In this document: positions 54,173 through 64,000 of the stretch, in pieces
How the letters are laid out: the number at the start of each line of letters is the position of its first letter
How positions within the stretch are numbered: the stretch's first letter is position 1
Source of the DNA: Bemisia tabaci
Taxonomy: Eukaryota; Arthropoda; Insecta; Hemiptera; Aleyrodidae
Length of the DNA stretch: 64,000 nucleotides
Reading direction: 5' to 3'
Assembly (NCBI RefSeq): GCF_918797505.1
Contig: NC_092801.1
Span: forward strand, 27,620,477-27,684,476
Position numbers and translations under genes: made by a program
The notes under the pieces: model-generated
The model's input: the letters and a program-made list of their open reading frames with translations, nothing else
The model's database searches: none
What the model was told of the DNA's origin: nothing

Positions 54173-54479
54173 AGTCCCTTTATAGAGAGAGTTGAGACAA
54201 ACCGGCTTATTGATGTCACAAATGGGAAAAAAGATTACACAAATCGGACGTTTTTTGTAATCTTTGATAAACCCATTCCCGAATTCCTGTCTCCGTTCCC
54301 TCTCTCGTTCCATTTGTTCCTTGTCGTACCCCCAATTCCTCGGTCCATTCCAGTTTATAATCTTTGCAATTGGTAAAAATGTAAGCTGTATTCCCGTTTG
54401 TGACACTGTGAAGGCCTAAAATACGGAAACCAATCAGAAATGGATTCGCATTGTCTTCACTCTCAGTATAAAGGGACTC
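54173..54479. mobile_element. Family Q MITE, copy Q2
   Basis: AGTCCCTTTATAGAGAGAGT at left and TCTCAGTATAAAGGGACT at right. ACCAATCAGAAATGG matches the Q1 interior. Abuts the A remnant. Confidence 0.72.
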
Positions 54480-55110
54480 AAGGTAGCGTATAGGAAGGCG
54501 TAAACGGGTCGGGATTGGCCGGGAGGAATGCGACGGGCCGATCGGAAGGAAGCTTCGGAGAGTGTGTGGAGTGTGGACGTGGATGTGCGGATGTATGGAT
54601 GTGTGGATGGTGTGGCGAGGAGAAAAAAGTGGAAAAGTATGCGGGGAATTCGCGGGAGCGGACACCGGCTTGAGCCACTCGCCACTCGACCAAGACGCGG
54701 TTTCGCGCGAGCCCATCCACGTTGTCGCTTCAGGTCACACATCTGGTTTTGGCTCAGGATAGCGAGAGATGGAGAGCTGTTTCTTCCAGGAAATGGCTCG
54801 AAAATGACAATGCTGCCATTTTATTTTATCAAAAGATTCCGATCTTTAGAAACATATTTCGATTTGCCAAAGTTCCGGGAAGAATTCCGAAATACGCCCG
54901 GATTTAGTTCCGAAGATCGTCAAATTTGATCAAAAAGTCCCTACATTTGATCAAATAAATGGTCAAACTGGCGAAAAACCGAAAATCTCGAAGGAATTCC
55001 GAAAATGGCTGAAAATTCTGGGAATTGAGAAGATTCCGGGAAAAGTTCCGATTACTTGAAAAGTTCCGAATTTCGGAATTAATTCCGGGAAATGGCAGCA
55101 CTGGAAAATG
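54480..55110. other. GC-rich then TTCCGG-repeat segment, no gene
   Basis: 54480-54770 is GC-rich with ATGTGCGGATGTATGGATGT-like periodicity, and several overlapping frames on both strands come from it. 54780-55110 has repeated TTCCGG and GAAATGGC words, ends with GGGAAATGGCAGCACTGG, and resembles 9860-9980. Confidence 0.5.
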
Positions 55111-55136
55111 CCGGTATGTGCATCCTGCAGCGGGCT

Positions 55137-55577
55137 CATTATTGAAATTGATAGACAAAGCTATAGACAAAGAAGACACAGGGGATATGGAGGGATCCTA
55201 TTCGTGGAAACGGAGGTTGCAATGGACAAAGGCGGTAAATAATAGACTAACTAATTCAGTTCCACGCAGAATCCTCGGATCGTGATTCTTGACTTCGGAC
55301 CCGTCTGCTGCCGATTATTGAGATTTATAGACACAGCGATGGACAAAGAAGGCATTGGACGTATAGAGCGATCCCATAGGTTGGGATGTTCTTATAGACA
55401 AAGGAGGTAAATGATGGACTAACTATCGGGTCTCTCCTCTCGATCATGGGTTGATTTAGTTAGTCTATTTCCTACATCCTTTGTCCATTGCAACCACCCG
55501 CTTCCACAAATTTGATCCCTCCATATCCTTTTTGTCTTCTTTGTCTATTGCTTTGTCTATCAATTCCAATAATCATT
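55137..55577. mobile_element. Family H element with duplicated left arm (H4)
   Basis: ATTGATAGACAAAGCTATAG, GGGATATGGAGGGATCCTAT and TTGCAATGGACAAAGG form a left arm. A diverged second copy follows from about 55316, and the inverted right arm (CCATTGCAACCACCCG to TTTGTCTATCAATTCC) closes the element at 55577. Confidence 0.7.
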
Positions 55578-55930
55578 ACGCAGTCAGTATGGCTGCTGCA
55601 CTCGACTGAAAGCTCAATATGCAATCCTTGGAACCAAAAAGCGCTTGCTAAACTTATCGGTTCGTATAACCAAAGTTTCTTTCACCGTGGAATTCTCACC
55701 CTGTCCGAAGGTCCACACTGACCCACTCCGCTGCCCCATTTCATCTCACACGCAAGTCCCATTCCCGTGATTCACGGTGGGAACGACCGGGGACCCGGTC
55801 TGCGTCGAAAACCATCGACTCCGCATGCGCGGCCGTTAATGTTCACCTAATTGCGGAACAATGGCCACTTCAGCGGCCGGCGTCTCCGGCGTCCCGACGC
55901 ACCGCGACGCCGCCGTCGTAACGCGATCCG
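55578..55930. other. Intergenic, locally GC-rich
   Basis: 55740-55930 is GC-rich (CCGGCGTCTCCGGCGTCCCG) and has no frame of note. Confidence 0.45.
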
Positions 55931-56045
55931 GCGCACAGTAGACCGGGTCGATCGGAGAGGTCGGACATGAAATTGTTTACTAAAATCTGCAAATTTTGTT
56001 GTTTAATTCGTCACATTTTAGATTGGAAGGGTTCACTAAAAAAAA
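55931..56045 (+). mobile_element. Family I fragment (I3)
   Basis: GGCGCACAGTAGACCGGGTC and GAGGTCGGACATGAAATTG, then loses similarity after CACATTTTAGATT. Right end missing. Confidence 0.6.
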
Positions 56046-56275
56046 TAAAGTTGATTTTATCATACTGTGACACAGTGATACGGGTATGGCAATACACCAG
56101 ACTTTATGGTAACATTTATCATGTTATGGTATGTATCACTAAAGTTCTCGTGAACACTCCAATAATTCTAGTTATTTTTACGAAATAGTATTACTGTGTA
56201 AAAAATCAAGTAGACTTAAAGTAGATGTTACCATATTTTTTCATTTTTTTTTCTGTGATTGTTTCCAGGGCCGGA

Positions 56276-57153
56276 TTAAGGGGGTGGCCACATGGGCCGC
56301 GGCCCATGGCGGCAAATCTAGAGGGCGGCAAATTTTGCAATTTTTTTAAATGTAGGTAAGGAAAAATATCGGATTTAGAAAAAAAAAAAATACAAACGAG
56401 ATAAGGCGACAAAATCTCTCATTCCCCGAGAGTGCAGTAATTTTTAATTTTGTCGTCTTTCAGTGATACAAGAGACAGCACCTTCAATTAGTCGAGTCAA
56501 GAGAGAAACCTAGCACGCAATTCGACCTGGAACGGCGCGGCGCAGAGATCAGTAATGACGAGGACTTGAGATGAAAAGGAGAAGCCATCGTCGCGGCGAT
56601 CGGCATGTAACACGTATCAGCGCCTAAAAGACTGCACGAATACTTCACGCATTGCATCAAACACAGTGCGGTCATTGCGGTCAGCGTGAAACGGATAGCG
56701 CCTACAAGAATGCAAGGATACTTCACGCATTGCGCCGAACACAGTGCGGTCAGCGTGAAACGCATGGCGCCTACAAGACTGCGTGAATACTTCAGGCATT
56801 GCGCCAAACACGGTGCGGTCTGCGCGGCGCGGCGGCGGAAGTTAAAATCATTAAACCACATCCATGTTTGTTCTTTCACAATTTTTTCGTTCATTCCTTA
56901 TGAATGGAAGGCCTTGTCCACACAGAGATAGGTTTATAAAACTTAACTTTCTCGCAAAGTTCCGTGAACTTTTGCTGGTAGTGTTGACAGGGCATCCCCA
57001 AAAAATGTGTTCAACACGAGTAAACGCGTCATATGCACCCCTCCCCTGCTGGAACGTTCACTTGATGGTTTTTATTGATGTTTCAATACGAATGAGAAGG
57101 GGGCGGCAAAATACAGGCGGCCCATGGGTGGAAAGTAGGTAAATCTGGCCCTG
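56276..57153 (+). mobile_element. Family B hAT-like element, full-length copy B6
   Basis: 878 bp. CAGGGCCGGATTAAGGGGGT to GTAGGTAAATCTGGCCCTG, flanks ATTGTTTC and ATTGTTTA (7 of 8). Three tandem units with GAATACTTCACGCATTGC at about 56635-56800. Frames of up to 136 codons within it are repeat readings shared by B1-B5. Confidence 0.9.
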
Positions 57154-57159
57154 ATTGTT

Positions 57160-57295
57160 TATGAGAGAAAACTTTTTGAGCGAACCGGTGAAACCACTTT
57201 CAGAACCTCAAAGTTGCGTATAAACGGAGTTAAAAGCTTTTAAAGTTTCCAAATTTTGTCCGACCTCTCCTATTGACTCGATCCGCTGTGCGCTG
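57160..57295 (-). mobile_element. Family I fragment (I4)
   Basis: Carries AACCGGTGAAACCACTTTCA and GACTCGATCCGCTGTGCGC but lacks the other end. Starts just after B6. Confidence 0.6.
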
Positions 57296-57344
57296 TGGAA
57301 AAAATATTCAATAATTTTTGACGATGGACTATCATTCTCTTGCT

Positions 57345-57583
57345 GCAAAGCGGATCGAGTCAGTTAGAAAGTTCGGACCTAAAATTTTTGACTAAAATTG
57401 CAAATTTTGATGTTTATTTCGTCAACATTTTAAGTTTCAAGGGATGCTTGCAGCAGACAATTTTACGAGGAAACCGATGGAGCCACTTTCAAAACCTCAA
57501 AGTTTTGTATGAACGGAGTTATGAGCGTTTAAATTTTCCAAATTTTGTCCGAGTTCTCTTATTGACTCGATCCTCTGTGCGGC
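57345..57583 (+). mobile_element. Family I element, copy I5
   Basis: GCGGATCGAGTCAGTTAGAA at left and TTGACTCGATCCTCTGTGCG at right. GAGGAAACCGATGGAGCCAC in the middle. Confidence 0.75.
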
Positions 57584-57756
57584 GCTGGGAGGAAATTGAA
57601 CTCTGAACCGACGAGTTGGTAATGAACCCGAGGATCCTGGCCGGGACCGGCAGCCACCGATGGCGCATGACATGGCGGGGTCGCCAAGTTATTTGATTAC
57701 CGTTTGCTAGGCGCTGGGAGTCATCTGAAAGATATTTAAATCGTAGATGAAGTGAT

Positions 57757-57905
57757 ATGCCTACATGGCAGTCAAATGTTAGACTGTGGGAAATGGGGTG
57801 CTCCGGGTGCTACGCCTGGAACTTTCGGCCTGTGGGCCCGGAACGCTGGTGGTATGTCTATATGGCCCGTAAGTACGGCTTCCACAGCTGGAGTTTTTTT
57901 TTTCA
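57757..57905. mobile_element. Element R2, one-sided relative of R1
   Basis: TACGCCTGGAACTTTCGGCC, GGCCCGTAAGTACGG and TTTTTTTTTCAGTG match R1 in inverted order. No CACTG end on the left. Confidence 0.55.
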
Positions 57906-58560
57906 GTGTGGAAAATTTTGTCTTGGAACTTCAGGACTCATATCTCCCTCAATTTTCGAGTTTTCAGGATAACCCTTGTTCTGAAAGTTCTATATTTTCT
58001 TCATTTATATTTTCAAATATTTAATATAAATTTATTGAAAAAGAATACATTTTTTGTTTGAGCTCAACATTTGTGACCTCACGTGGGTTTAGGTAGAAAA
58101 AAAAATGATGAACTGTCACTACCAAGGCCTCAAGACCGCAAAGTGTCGTGGTGATTCCGTCATAGATTGGACAATTATTTTTCTGTCAGGTTGGCTTAAC
58201 CATAGAGACATTTTGTGGTTTGCAAGTTTCAGTGATAATGTCTTCATTTATGCAATAATCCATTCGAGGCCACAAGTGCACAAATGTTAACAATGTCCAT
58301 CAATTTTGTAATGCATTTTAGTCGACCCTACACATTTAAAAACACAAAAACCAACACTTAAGCTTTCGAAAACCGACTTCCACAAAAACCTTCGATGCAT
58401 GAACCGAAGATACGGTTATTGGAGCTAAGAATAAGGTTACGTGAACCCCTTCTTACGTAGTTACGGTCCATATGACTAACTGTGATTCTTGGTGTATATC
58501 GCTCTTCCCAAGTAGCAGTGATCGCGGTAAGTTTCGATTTGATAGGAGAATGTATCGCGA
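57906..58560. other. Intergenic, no gene seen
   Basis: AT-rich with short frames only. 58340-58480 is rich in AACCGA and CTTCG words that suggest another decayed hairpin. Confidence 0.4.
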
Positions 58561-58669
58561 TTTTATCGACGTCAATTTATTGCAATCATTATCGGAAAAA
58601 AATTGCGATAAATTGCGATTTCATCGCATTTTGCAATAAAATCGCGATTTCATCGACGGCAAGTTATCG
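58556..58669. repeat. GCGATTT/ATCGC word cluster
   Basis: Repeated ATCGCGATTT, GCGATAAATTGCGA and TTTCATCG words. Related words continue after the insertion at 58678-59018 (GATAATATGCGATAAGATTG), so the cluster is split by it. Confidence 0.6.
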
Positions 58670-58677
58670 CAATTATA

Positions 58678-58832
58678 CATAGAGTACATAGAGTCGTAAT
58701 GTAAGTGGGAGAGCTGGCGCCACTTTTAAGCATTTTCCATGTCCCGAATTCCGAGACTCCTGTGTGACGCCGGGTCACTTTTTCGATACATAATCGATTG
58801 TTTGCGATACACGGGTACCCGGCTATACGATG

Positions 58833-58863
<31 letters not shown>

Positions 58864-59018
58864 AGGAGATAGGAATTACCACGTATTCCACACCGCCATT
58901 TTGGATCGAAAATGTATCGAAAAAGCGACCCGAACTCGGCGCACACCGGGCTCGGAATTCGTCGAGCAGAACATGGCGCCAGCTCTTCTATTTACATTAC
59001 GACTCTATGTACTCTATG
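58678..59018. mobile_element. 341-bp TIR element with (AAC)n, 8-bp duplication
   Basis: CATAGAGTACATAGAGTCGT at left is mirrored at right (ACGACTCTATGTACTCTATG). A perfect CAATTATA lies outside both ends (58670-58677 and 59019-59026). Subterminal AGAGCTGGCGCCA is also inverted. A CAA microsatellite sits at 58832-58863. The 8-bp duplication suggests hAT. Confidence 0.85.
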
Positions 59019-59366
59019 CAATTATACCAATAGCGAAAAAAATCGTGATGAATTAAGATAAAATCTCGATTTTACAGAGATAATATGCGATAAGATTGAG
59101 TAGACTCGCTCAGATGTTGATGATCCTAGCAATTTTATCGCTCAAAATTCATAGAAAAAATTCGCAACTTAATTTCAAAATATCGCGAATTTTCCGTTGA
59201 AAAATGCTACCTCGGTCATGCCGTTGACTTACTATTCCAGTATAAAAATACTAGGTAGAGTCAAAGACCGGATCAAGTTGCCATATTTGGTCACTGATTT
59301 TTTCGAATTTTCTCTGCTTGAATCCAATTCCACCTGCTCGCGGGCATTTTGAATCCACAGCTCATT

Positions 59367-59520
59367 GGCGGGTCCAGCAAATTGGCAACAATGTTTCTTC
59401 GTCATTTAAACCTATAGAAATGTATCGATTCCCGGATGGGCCAGATGCTTTAAAAAAAATCGATTATTTAACGTAGGTTTAAATGGAGGAAATCCAATGT
59501 TGCCGTTTTGCTGGATCCGC
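59367..59520. mobile_element. Family D element, copy D2
   Basis: GGCGGGTCCAGCAAATTGGC at left and TGCCGTTTTGCTGGATCCGC at right with ATTTAAACCTATAG and its inverted partner inside. Confidence 0.8.
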
Positions 59521-59872
59521 CTGTGCGCACAGCTCCGCAAGTCGGAGCGAATTATCGCGAAGATCGTTAACGACGACTTCAATCATTACCTAACTTTTTC
59601 TCTTACGTTAAGTAAGCGCAGCATCTAGACCAACATGCCGACCTGTTGTTACACCCTCGACCTAATCCGGGGAGTCATCAAATCGTCGGCTAATTTTACA
59701 CCGTGTTAATGGAAATCACTCAACCACTCATCGCAAACAGGTTTTCACCGAGATCAACGAATCGCTGACTCATTTTTCATACCCTTCCTATGTTGTGTCC
59801 AGTGCTCTCAAGGTTCTTTCTCAATCGATGGCTTCAATCTAAATGTTCTCTACGTACGCTCTGAGGACGAAA

Positions 59873-60124
59873 CTGCCGTGCTAAGGAAGAACGCCGCATG
59901 AACATTAGAGATTTGCCGAATTTCCCGGGATAAATCATGTGTTTTTGACGAAAGTTATGTATATTTTTCCTTATAATTTTCAGGTTTTTAGTTTGAATTG
60001 CGAACAAAGTAGTCTCAAGAATTGGAAGAAAAATATTTACAATTTCCCAAATAAATTCGTATTTTATCAGAGGAAATTTGGCAACGTCTAGAGGTTCATT
60101 CGGCGTTCTTCCTTAGCGTGGCAG
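59873..60124. mobile_element. Family A element, copy A17
   Basis: CTGCCGTGCTAAGGAAGAAC and GTTCTTCCTTAGCGTGGCAG. Complete and well preserved; flanks CGAA and AAAA are not a clean duplication. Confidence 0.87.
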
Positions 60125-61931
60125 AAAAGGGCTACATGAGCACTTGAGCAGCCTATACAAGAGTACCTACAGCAAGATGAAAAACAGAGATTAAATGCGG
60201 GAAACAATATGCAAAACAAAAAAGTTAAGAGCTTGATGTGTTTCAGCTGATTTTACAGCCATTCATAATCGGAAATACAACTTTAAAAGATATGGAAATC
60301 AGTCAATGCCTGGATACGAATATCTGATAACAGCAGTATGTGTTTTGGAGATTGAGAGGCACTTTCTGCCGCCAATAAATGTTGAAATAGGAGGGTTTGT
60401 TGCACACTATGAATACAGAGCTTGCTGAGTCCACTTACAATCGGTAATTGCACAAAAAATCACGTTCAGCACATTATAAATGTCTAAAATTCACTCCTGC
60501 TAAGCGCAAAATGTATGGGGAATCTATATTACACATTTTCAAATTTATCACTTCTATGGGCATTTAATTATATTTTGTAAATATTTGCAATTTGTATGTT
60601 TGGAAACTTTTTACAAAAAGAAAGAAAGAAAGAAAAAAAACACACACACTGTTCCGACGTGTTTAAGCACACTTTCATATTCCTTATTTCTCAATCGTAT
60701 TAAATATTTTATGCAGTAATGATTTCAAAAATAATATCATGGTGCATGCCTTCCATAACGGAGTGATTTTGATTCTCCGTCCAAATATGTCTCTCGTTAT
60801 TCAGAGTTAATTTACTTCTTTAGAGTAAGAGTTGTGCTTAATTGTATAAATAATTAAAGAATTTCAAGGCACTGTCCGCTCCATTAGCGTCGTCTACTTC
60901 TGATAACTACAAACAAGAAGAGTTTTAGGCGGTGATTTATATAGTTTTAGGACGTAAATTGACTATCATCGTAATGACTGGTTGGAAACACGCGCCCTGT
61001 ACTTAACCACAAAAACCGTAAAATGATTTCACCCGCTGGATCTAACGAAATCGTCTCTTACGGCAAGAGCGGAGCACCGTTGAGACACCTCTAGATGTTT
61101 TTTATTCGTATCAATAGCCTCGGTCTAAAATATCTAACGATTGTGAAGGGAATATTAATGTAAATTTAGTCCAACCATGTTTCTACAAAGAGTTTAAAAA
61201 AAATCAAATTTTAGAACTATTCAGCATGAATAAAGCAATTGCTTTACTGATGTTACAATAGTTCTCTCTCTTCGTCAATTTGAGAATGAGAAATTACAAA
61301 ATAGGAAAAAAATTCAAATCTGTATCACTAGAAATGAAGCTTCGTAAGAGCATGTAAACAATGAAATATTGGCTGGAGGAGTTATTGTAAGAAAGAACAA
61401 TTCTGCATCAAAAGCTTGTATAAACAGCGCAAGGGTCAAATTTTAAATCATGAACCATCATTATAAGCAATTCTCAATCTTTAAAAGAAAATTGTACCCC
61501 AAATTAGGCTCATCATTAATACCATAATCACCGACACTGAAAAAGAAAAGTAGAAATTATCGTCTTGCTCAATTTGGAGGACTCAAACTCAACGCATATA
61601 CAGCATGAAATGTTCAATCTGATAAAGGATAATTTAGGTTTTATTTGAATATTACAGGCAGCTCATATGAGTCACGTTTTGACGGCTGAAACACCGAAAG
61701 GAAATTAAAATGAACGGATACCAAGGCGCACCTTTGTGATATTTTGAGGCTTCTGTCACGATATCCAGGCAACAGGGTAGTGCGTGATTTATCACTAAAA
61801 TCCCAGTTGCCAGCTTCCTATGGAAATTAGGAGAGGATGCCTCTCTATGTGAGACTTCACAGCAAGGGCCAGGCAAGGTTTTTAAGCGCTCTGGACCCAC
61901 AGGCAGGTAAAAAGTAGGTAGGCTCCTCCAA
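60125..61931. other. 1.8 kb without recognised elements or genes
   Basis: AT-rich, with A-rich GAAAGAAAGAAAG near 60620. A minus-strand frame of 82 codons (61652-61900, starting MGPERLKTLPGPCCEVSH) has four cysteines but no signal, splice context or known motif. It is the longest repeat-poor stretch in the window. Confidence 0.5.
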
Positions 61932-62339
61932 CACAGAAAAAAATCTCGGTGTATTTACTAAGAAAAGAGTAAAATTACCAAGAATTCAGTGTTCTATTTG
62001 ATCCCAGTTTTTCCTTGGTAAAATTACCTTTTACGGAATTGGTAATTTTACCGAGAAATCTCGGTAAAATTATTGAACTTTCTCGGTAATATTACTAGAC
62101 CTTGGTAAAAACGCCAATATTTTATATCGACTGTGGTAAAATTACCGAGATAAAATGGCAAAGTTACTGGGAATTGATTACCAATAAAAGTGGTATTCTT
62201 GCCTGAAAAAAAAAAAAAAAAAACAGTAAAAATACCGGTTTTTAGGTAAGCTTACCAGTCTGTCTTGGTAAAATTACCAATAATTGGTAAAAAAGGTACC
62301 AACGGACCTTGGTAAAAACGCCCTGGATTTTTTTCAGTG
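61932..62339. mobile_element. Element K2, GGTAAAATTACC-rich hairpin
   Basis: Collinear with K1 from ATCTCGGTGTATTTACTAAG to GGACCTTGGTAAAAACGCC, with an extra A-run near 62205 and a small deletion near 62290. The left tip has lost one base (CACAGAAAAAAA). Confidence 0.85.
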
Positions 62340-63074
62340 AAGAATTGGAGATATTATATGTAAAGACAATACAGCCCTATGTGCGCCACATGGTTTGATC
62401 GCTTGATTTATGTAAGTTTTTTACCAAATAAGTACCAAAATTTTAACTTTTTTTACTTCCATTAAGTTAAAAATCTAAATTGTTTCGATTTCCACCTTTC
62501 ATTAATTCTGCAAAGGCATAAGAGCCTAAGTCTTTGTATGTCTCTGAACAATAATAACTAATAATTAACTAGTTAGTCAGTTAGTTTGTATTGTGTGAAG
62601 AAATTTAGACGATGAGGCTATTCTCTAACCTCTGAAAGTTTGGGTAGGAAAACGGAGCTCGTTAGTTGTAGGTAAACATATAAGTACATGATGGTGACTT
62701 CCCACTACCCTCAGAGGGCTATTCTTTAGGTAAAAAATATCTTTTCACTCGATTTGGCAACCCAGCTCGGTAAGAACGCAATCACGTCGCGTCAAGTTTT
62801 CATCGCTCATTAATTCTTAATGGCGGCCAAGATGTATTTTTTTCGTAGGGGGCCTCCGCCGCCCCATGCCATGGTCAGGGGGCACTGGCCCCCTTTCCAG
62901 TCCAGACTTGCCACCCATTGGCAATTCTACCGTAATTTATTTGTTATCTGTACACGCCCGCATTGTTCCTCAACTGATTATCAGTTCCACATTTGAATCG
63001 GATGACGTTCATCGAAGAGAAACCGACTTTTTACGTATAATATTAGAGAAACCATGGTTGGTGATTTCCTTGTA
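62340..63074. other. Intergenic, no gene seen
   Basis: AT-rich with a GC-rich patch GGGGGCCTCCGCCGCCCC near 62849. A 98-codon frame here runs into A18 and is rejected. Confidence 0.45.
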
Positions 63075-63327
63075 TTGTCGTACTGAGGAAGAACACCGTA
63101 TGAGCCATCAGGTGTTGCCAAATTTCCCTCGAAAAATCACGAATTCTCAGGAAACTTTGTGAATATTTCTCTTTTGATATTTCAGGGGATTTCGTTCGTA
63201 ATTTGATCTGAAAAGTCTGAAAACTCCAAGGAAGAATATTCAGAACTTTCTTTTAGAATAAATAGTTTCTGAAAGGAAATCCGGCAACATTCAACTTCTC
63301 AAAGGGCGTTTTTCCTTAGCACGGCAG
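63075..63327. mobile_element. Family A element, copy A18
   Basis: TTGTCGTACTGAGGAAGAAC at left and TTTTTCCTTAGCACGGCAG at right, 253 bp. Flanks TGTA and TATA are only partly alike. Confidence 0.82.
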
Positions 63328-64000
63328 TATACCATCAGACGCTTTGAGGAATGCGTTGAAGTGCTTGGTTCCTTTTCAATGAACCACGCTAAATTACGAC
63401 AGAGTCAAGCACAATGTGCCCTAAAACGGAAACTTATAAATTGCTCAGCATAGTGAAAAAACTGGTTTAGCGTAAAAAATATCGATTTTTAGTTTCCGAT
63501 GTTAAACAACTTACAATGTTGTAGAGAATCCTCAAAGTTTAAAGTCACGACTTGCAAAGTTGACGATTTTTTTTTATGATAAGTGACTAATCTTAATCGG
63601 GGCAATAGATCCATGCAGGAAATTTTATTAGAGTTCTTATCGAATTTCAAATATTTCATCCTCGATTTTTGAATTGCTATCAGAAGCTCGAGCACACTAG
63701 CACACTGACTGTCAACCTATTCTCGTTCTGCTGCTGTCCAAAATTTGATGTTACTGGATACAGTCGAAGCAAACCGAATTCAATGATATGTGATGGTTGA
63801 GCATAACTACTTCGATCGACAATGGCCGATTCCATTGTCCAAGATTTATCAGAGCAGAGTGAAAAAAAACCAATCTTAAAGCGAGAAAAAATCAAGTTGC
63901 GTACACTTAGATCACACTTAAGCTAACATGAACGCTTGAGTTCAAGGAGCTGTTCCAACCTGAACGTCAAATCATTAGGAGGAATTATCTTAACGGGTCC
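63328..64000. other. Intergenic to window end, no gene seen
   Basis: AT-rich. Frames up to 71 codons on the minus strand without motifs. Confidence 0.45.

Noticed and set aside
54216..54929. Several overlapping frames of 60-166 codons on both strands
   Set aside because: Low-complexity GC-rich DNA and the Q2 element explain them; none has a coherent domain.
56484..56894. 136-codon minus-strand frame with repeated FDAMREVF-like words
   Set aside because: It is the tandem block of hAT-like element B6; equivalent frames exist in every B copy, so it is not a host gene.
1..64000. tRNA, rRNA, CRISPR or bacterial operon features
   Set aside because: No cloverleaf, rRNA core or spaced direct-repeat array was found; the repeats seen are transposon termini and microsatellites.

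Overview
The window is eukaryotic, AT-rich, intron-bearing and extremely repeat-dense nuclear DNA, most likely from a hemipteran insect. The transposon mix (BEL/Pao, RTE-type LINE, hAT- and piggyBac-like nonautonomous elements, many short inverted-repeat elements) and the small secreted-protein genes would fit a whitefly such as Bemisia. That placement is an inference from style and was not tested by a search. I see no bacterial operon, CRISPR array, rRNA or tRNA gene.

Host genes are few. The clearest is a tandem pair of small secreted helical proteins at 19513-21561 and 22614-24827 (+ strand). They share three-exon, phase-0 architecture: a signal-peptide exon (seen only in copy 1), a central exon with a DELLD...FDAGR core, and a 225-nt last exon of equal length in both copies. 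Copy 2 is cut by a gap of exactly 500 N inside its central exon, and a broken third copy of the last-exon tail lies at 25381-25431. A second, weaker candidate is a two-exon secreted peptide start at 5557-5870. The remaining open frames are mostly accidental readings of repeats.

Transposons dominate. (1) 31772-36698: a BEL/Pao-like LTR element on the minus strand with 1.1-kb LTRs, Gag and protease, but no reverse transcriptase, RNase H or integrase. (2) 47320-47797 and 50014-50194: two 5'-truncated copies of the same RTE-like LINE tail, each with perfect target duplications. (3) 14052-19322: a 5.27-kb inverted-repeat element of unknown class with 26-bp termini, TTCCATG-rich arms and a roughly 955-bp internal palindrome, ending 190 bp before the start codon of secreted gene 1. 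(4) Dozens of short nonautonomous elements, lettered here. A: about 250 bp, CTGCCGTGCTAAGG ends, 4-bp duplications, about 20 copies or remnants. B: about 860 bp, CAGGGCCGGATT ends, 8-bp duplications, hAT-like. C: about 165 bp, CAGTGGCGTGGCGTG ends, hAT-like. D, E, G, H, I, J, P, Q, S and T: other inverted-repeat families. L: 510-bp near-perfect foldback. K, M, N, R and F: hairpins that share CACTGAAAAAAA-like tips but have unrelated interiors.

Nesting is common and dates insertions relative to each other: piggyBac-like inside B, N inside B, K inside A, L inside A, S and T inside A, A inside H, M inside S, and a foldback inside J. Several host copies elsewhere in the window act as natural empty sites and allow target duplications to be read directly. 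Long intervals at 60125-61931 and 62340-63074 contain no gene I can support.
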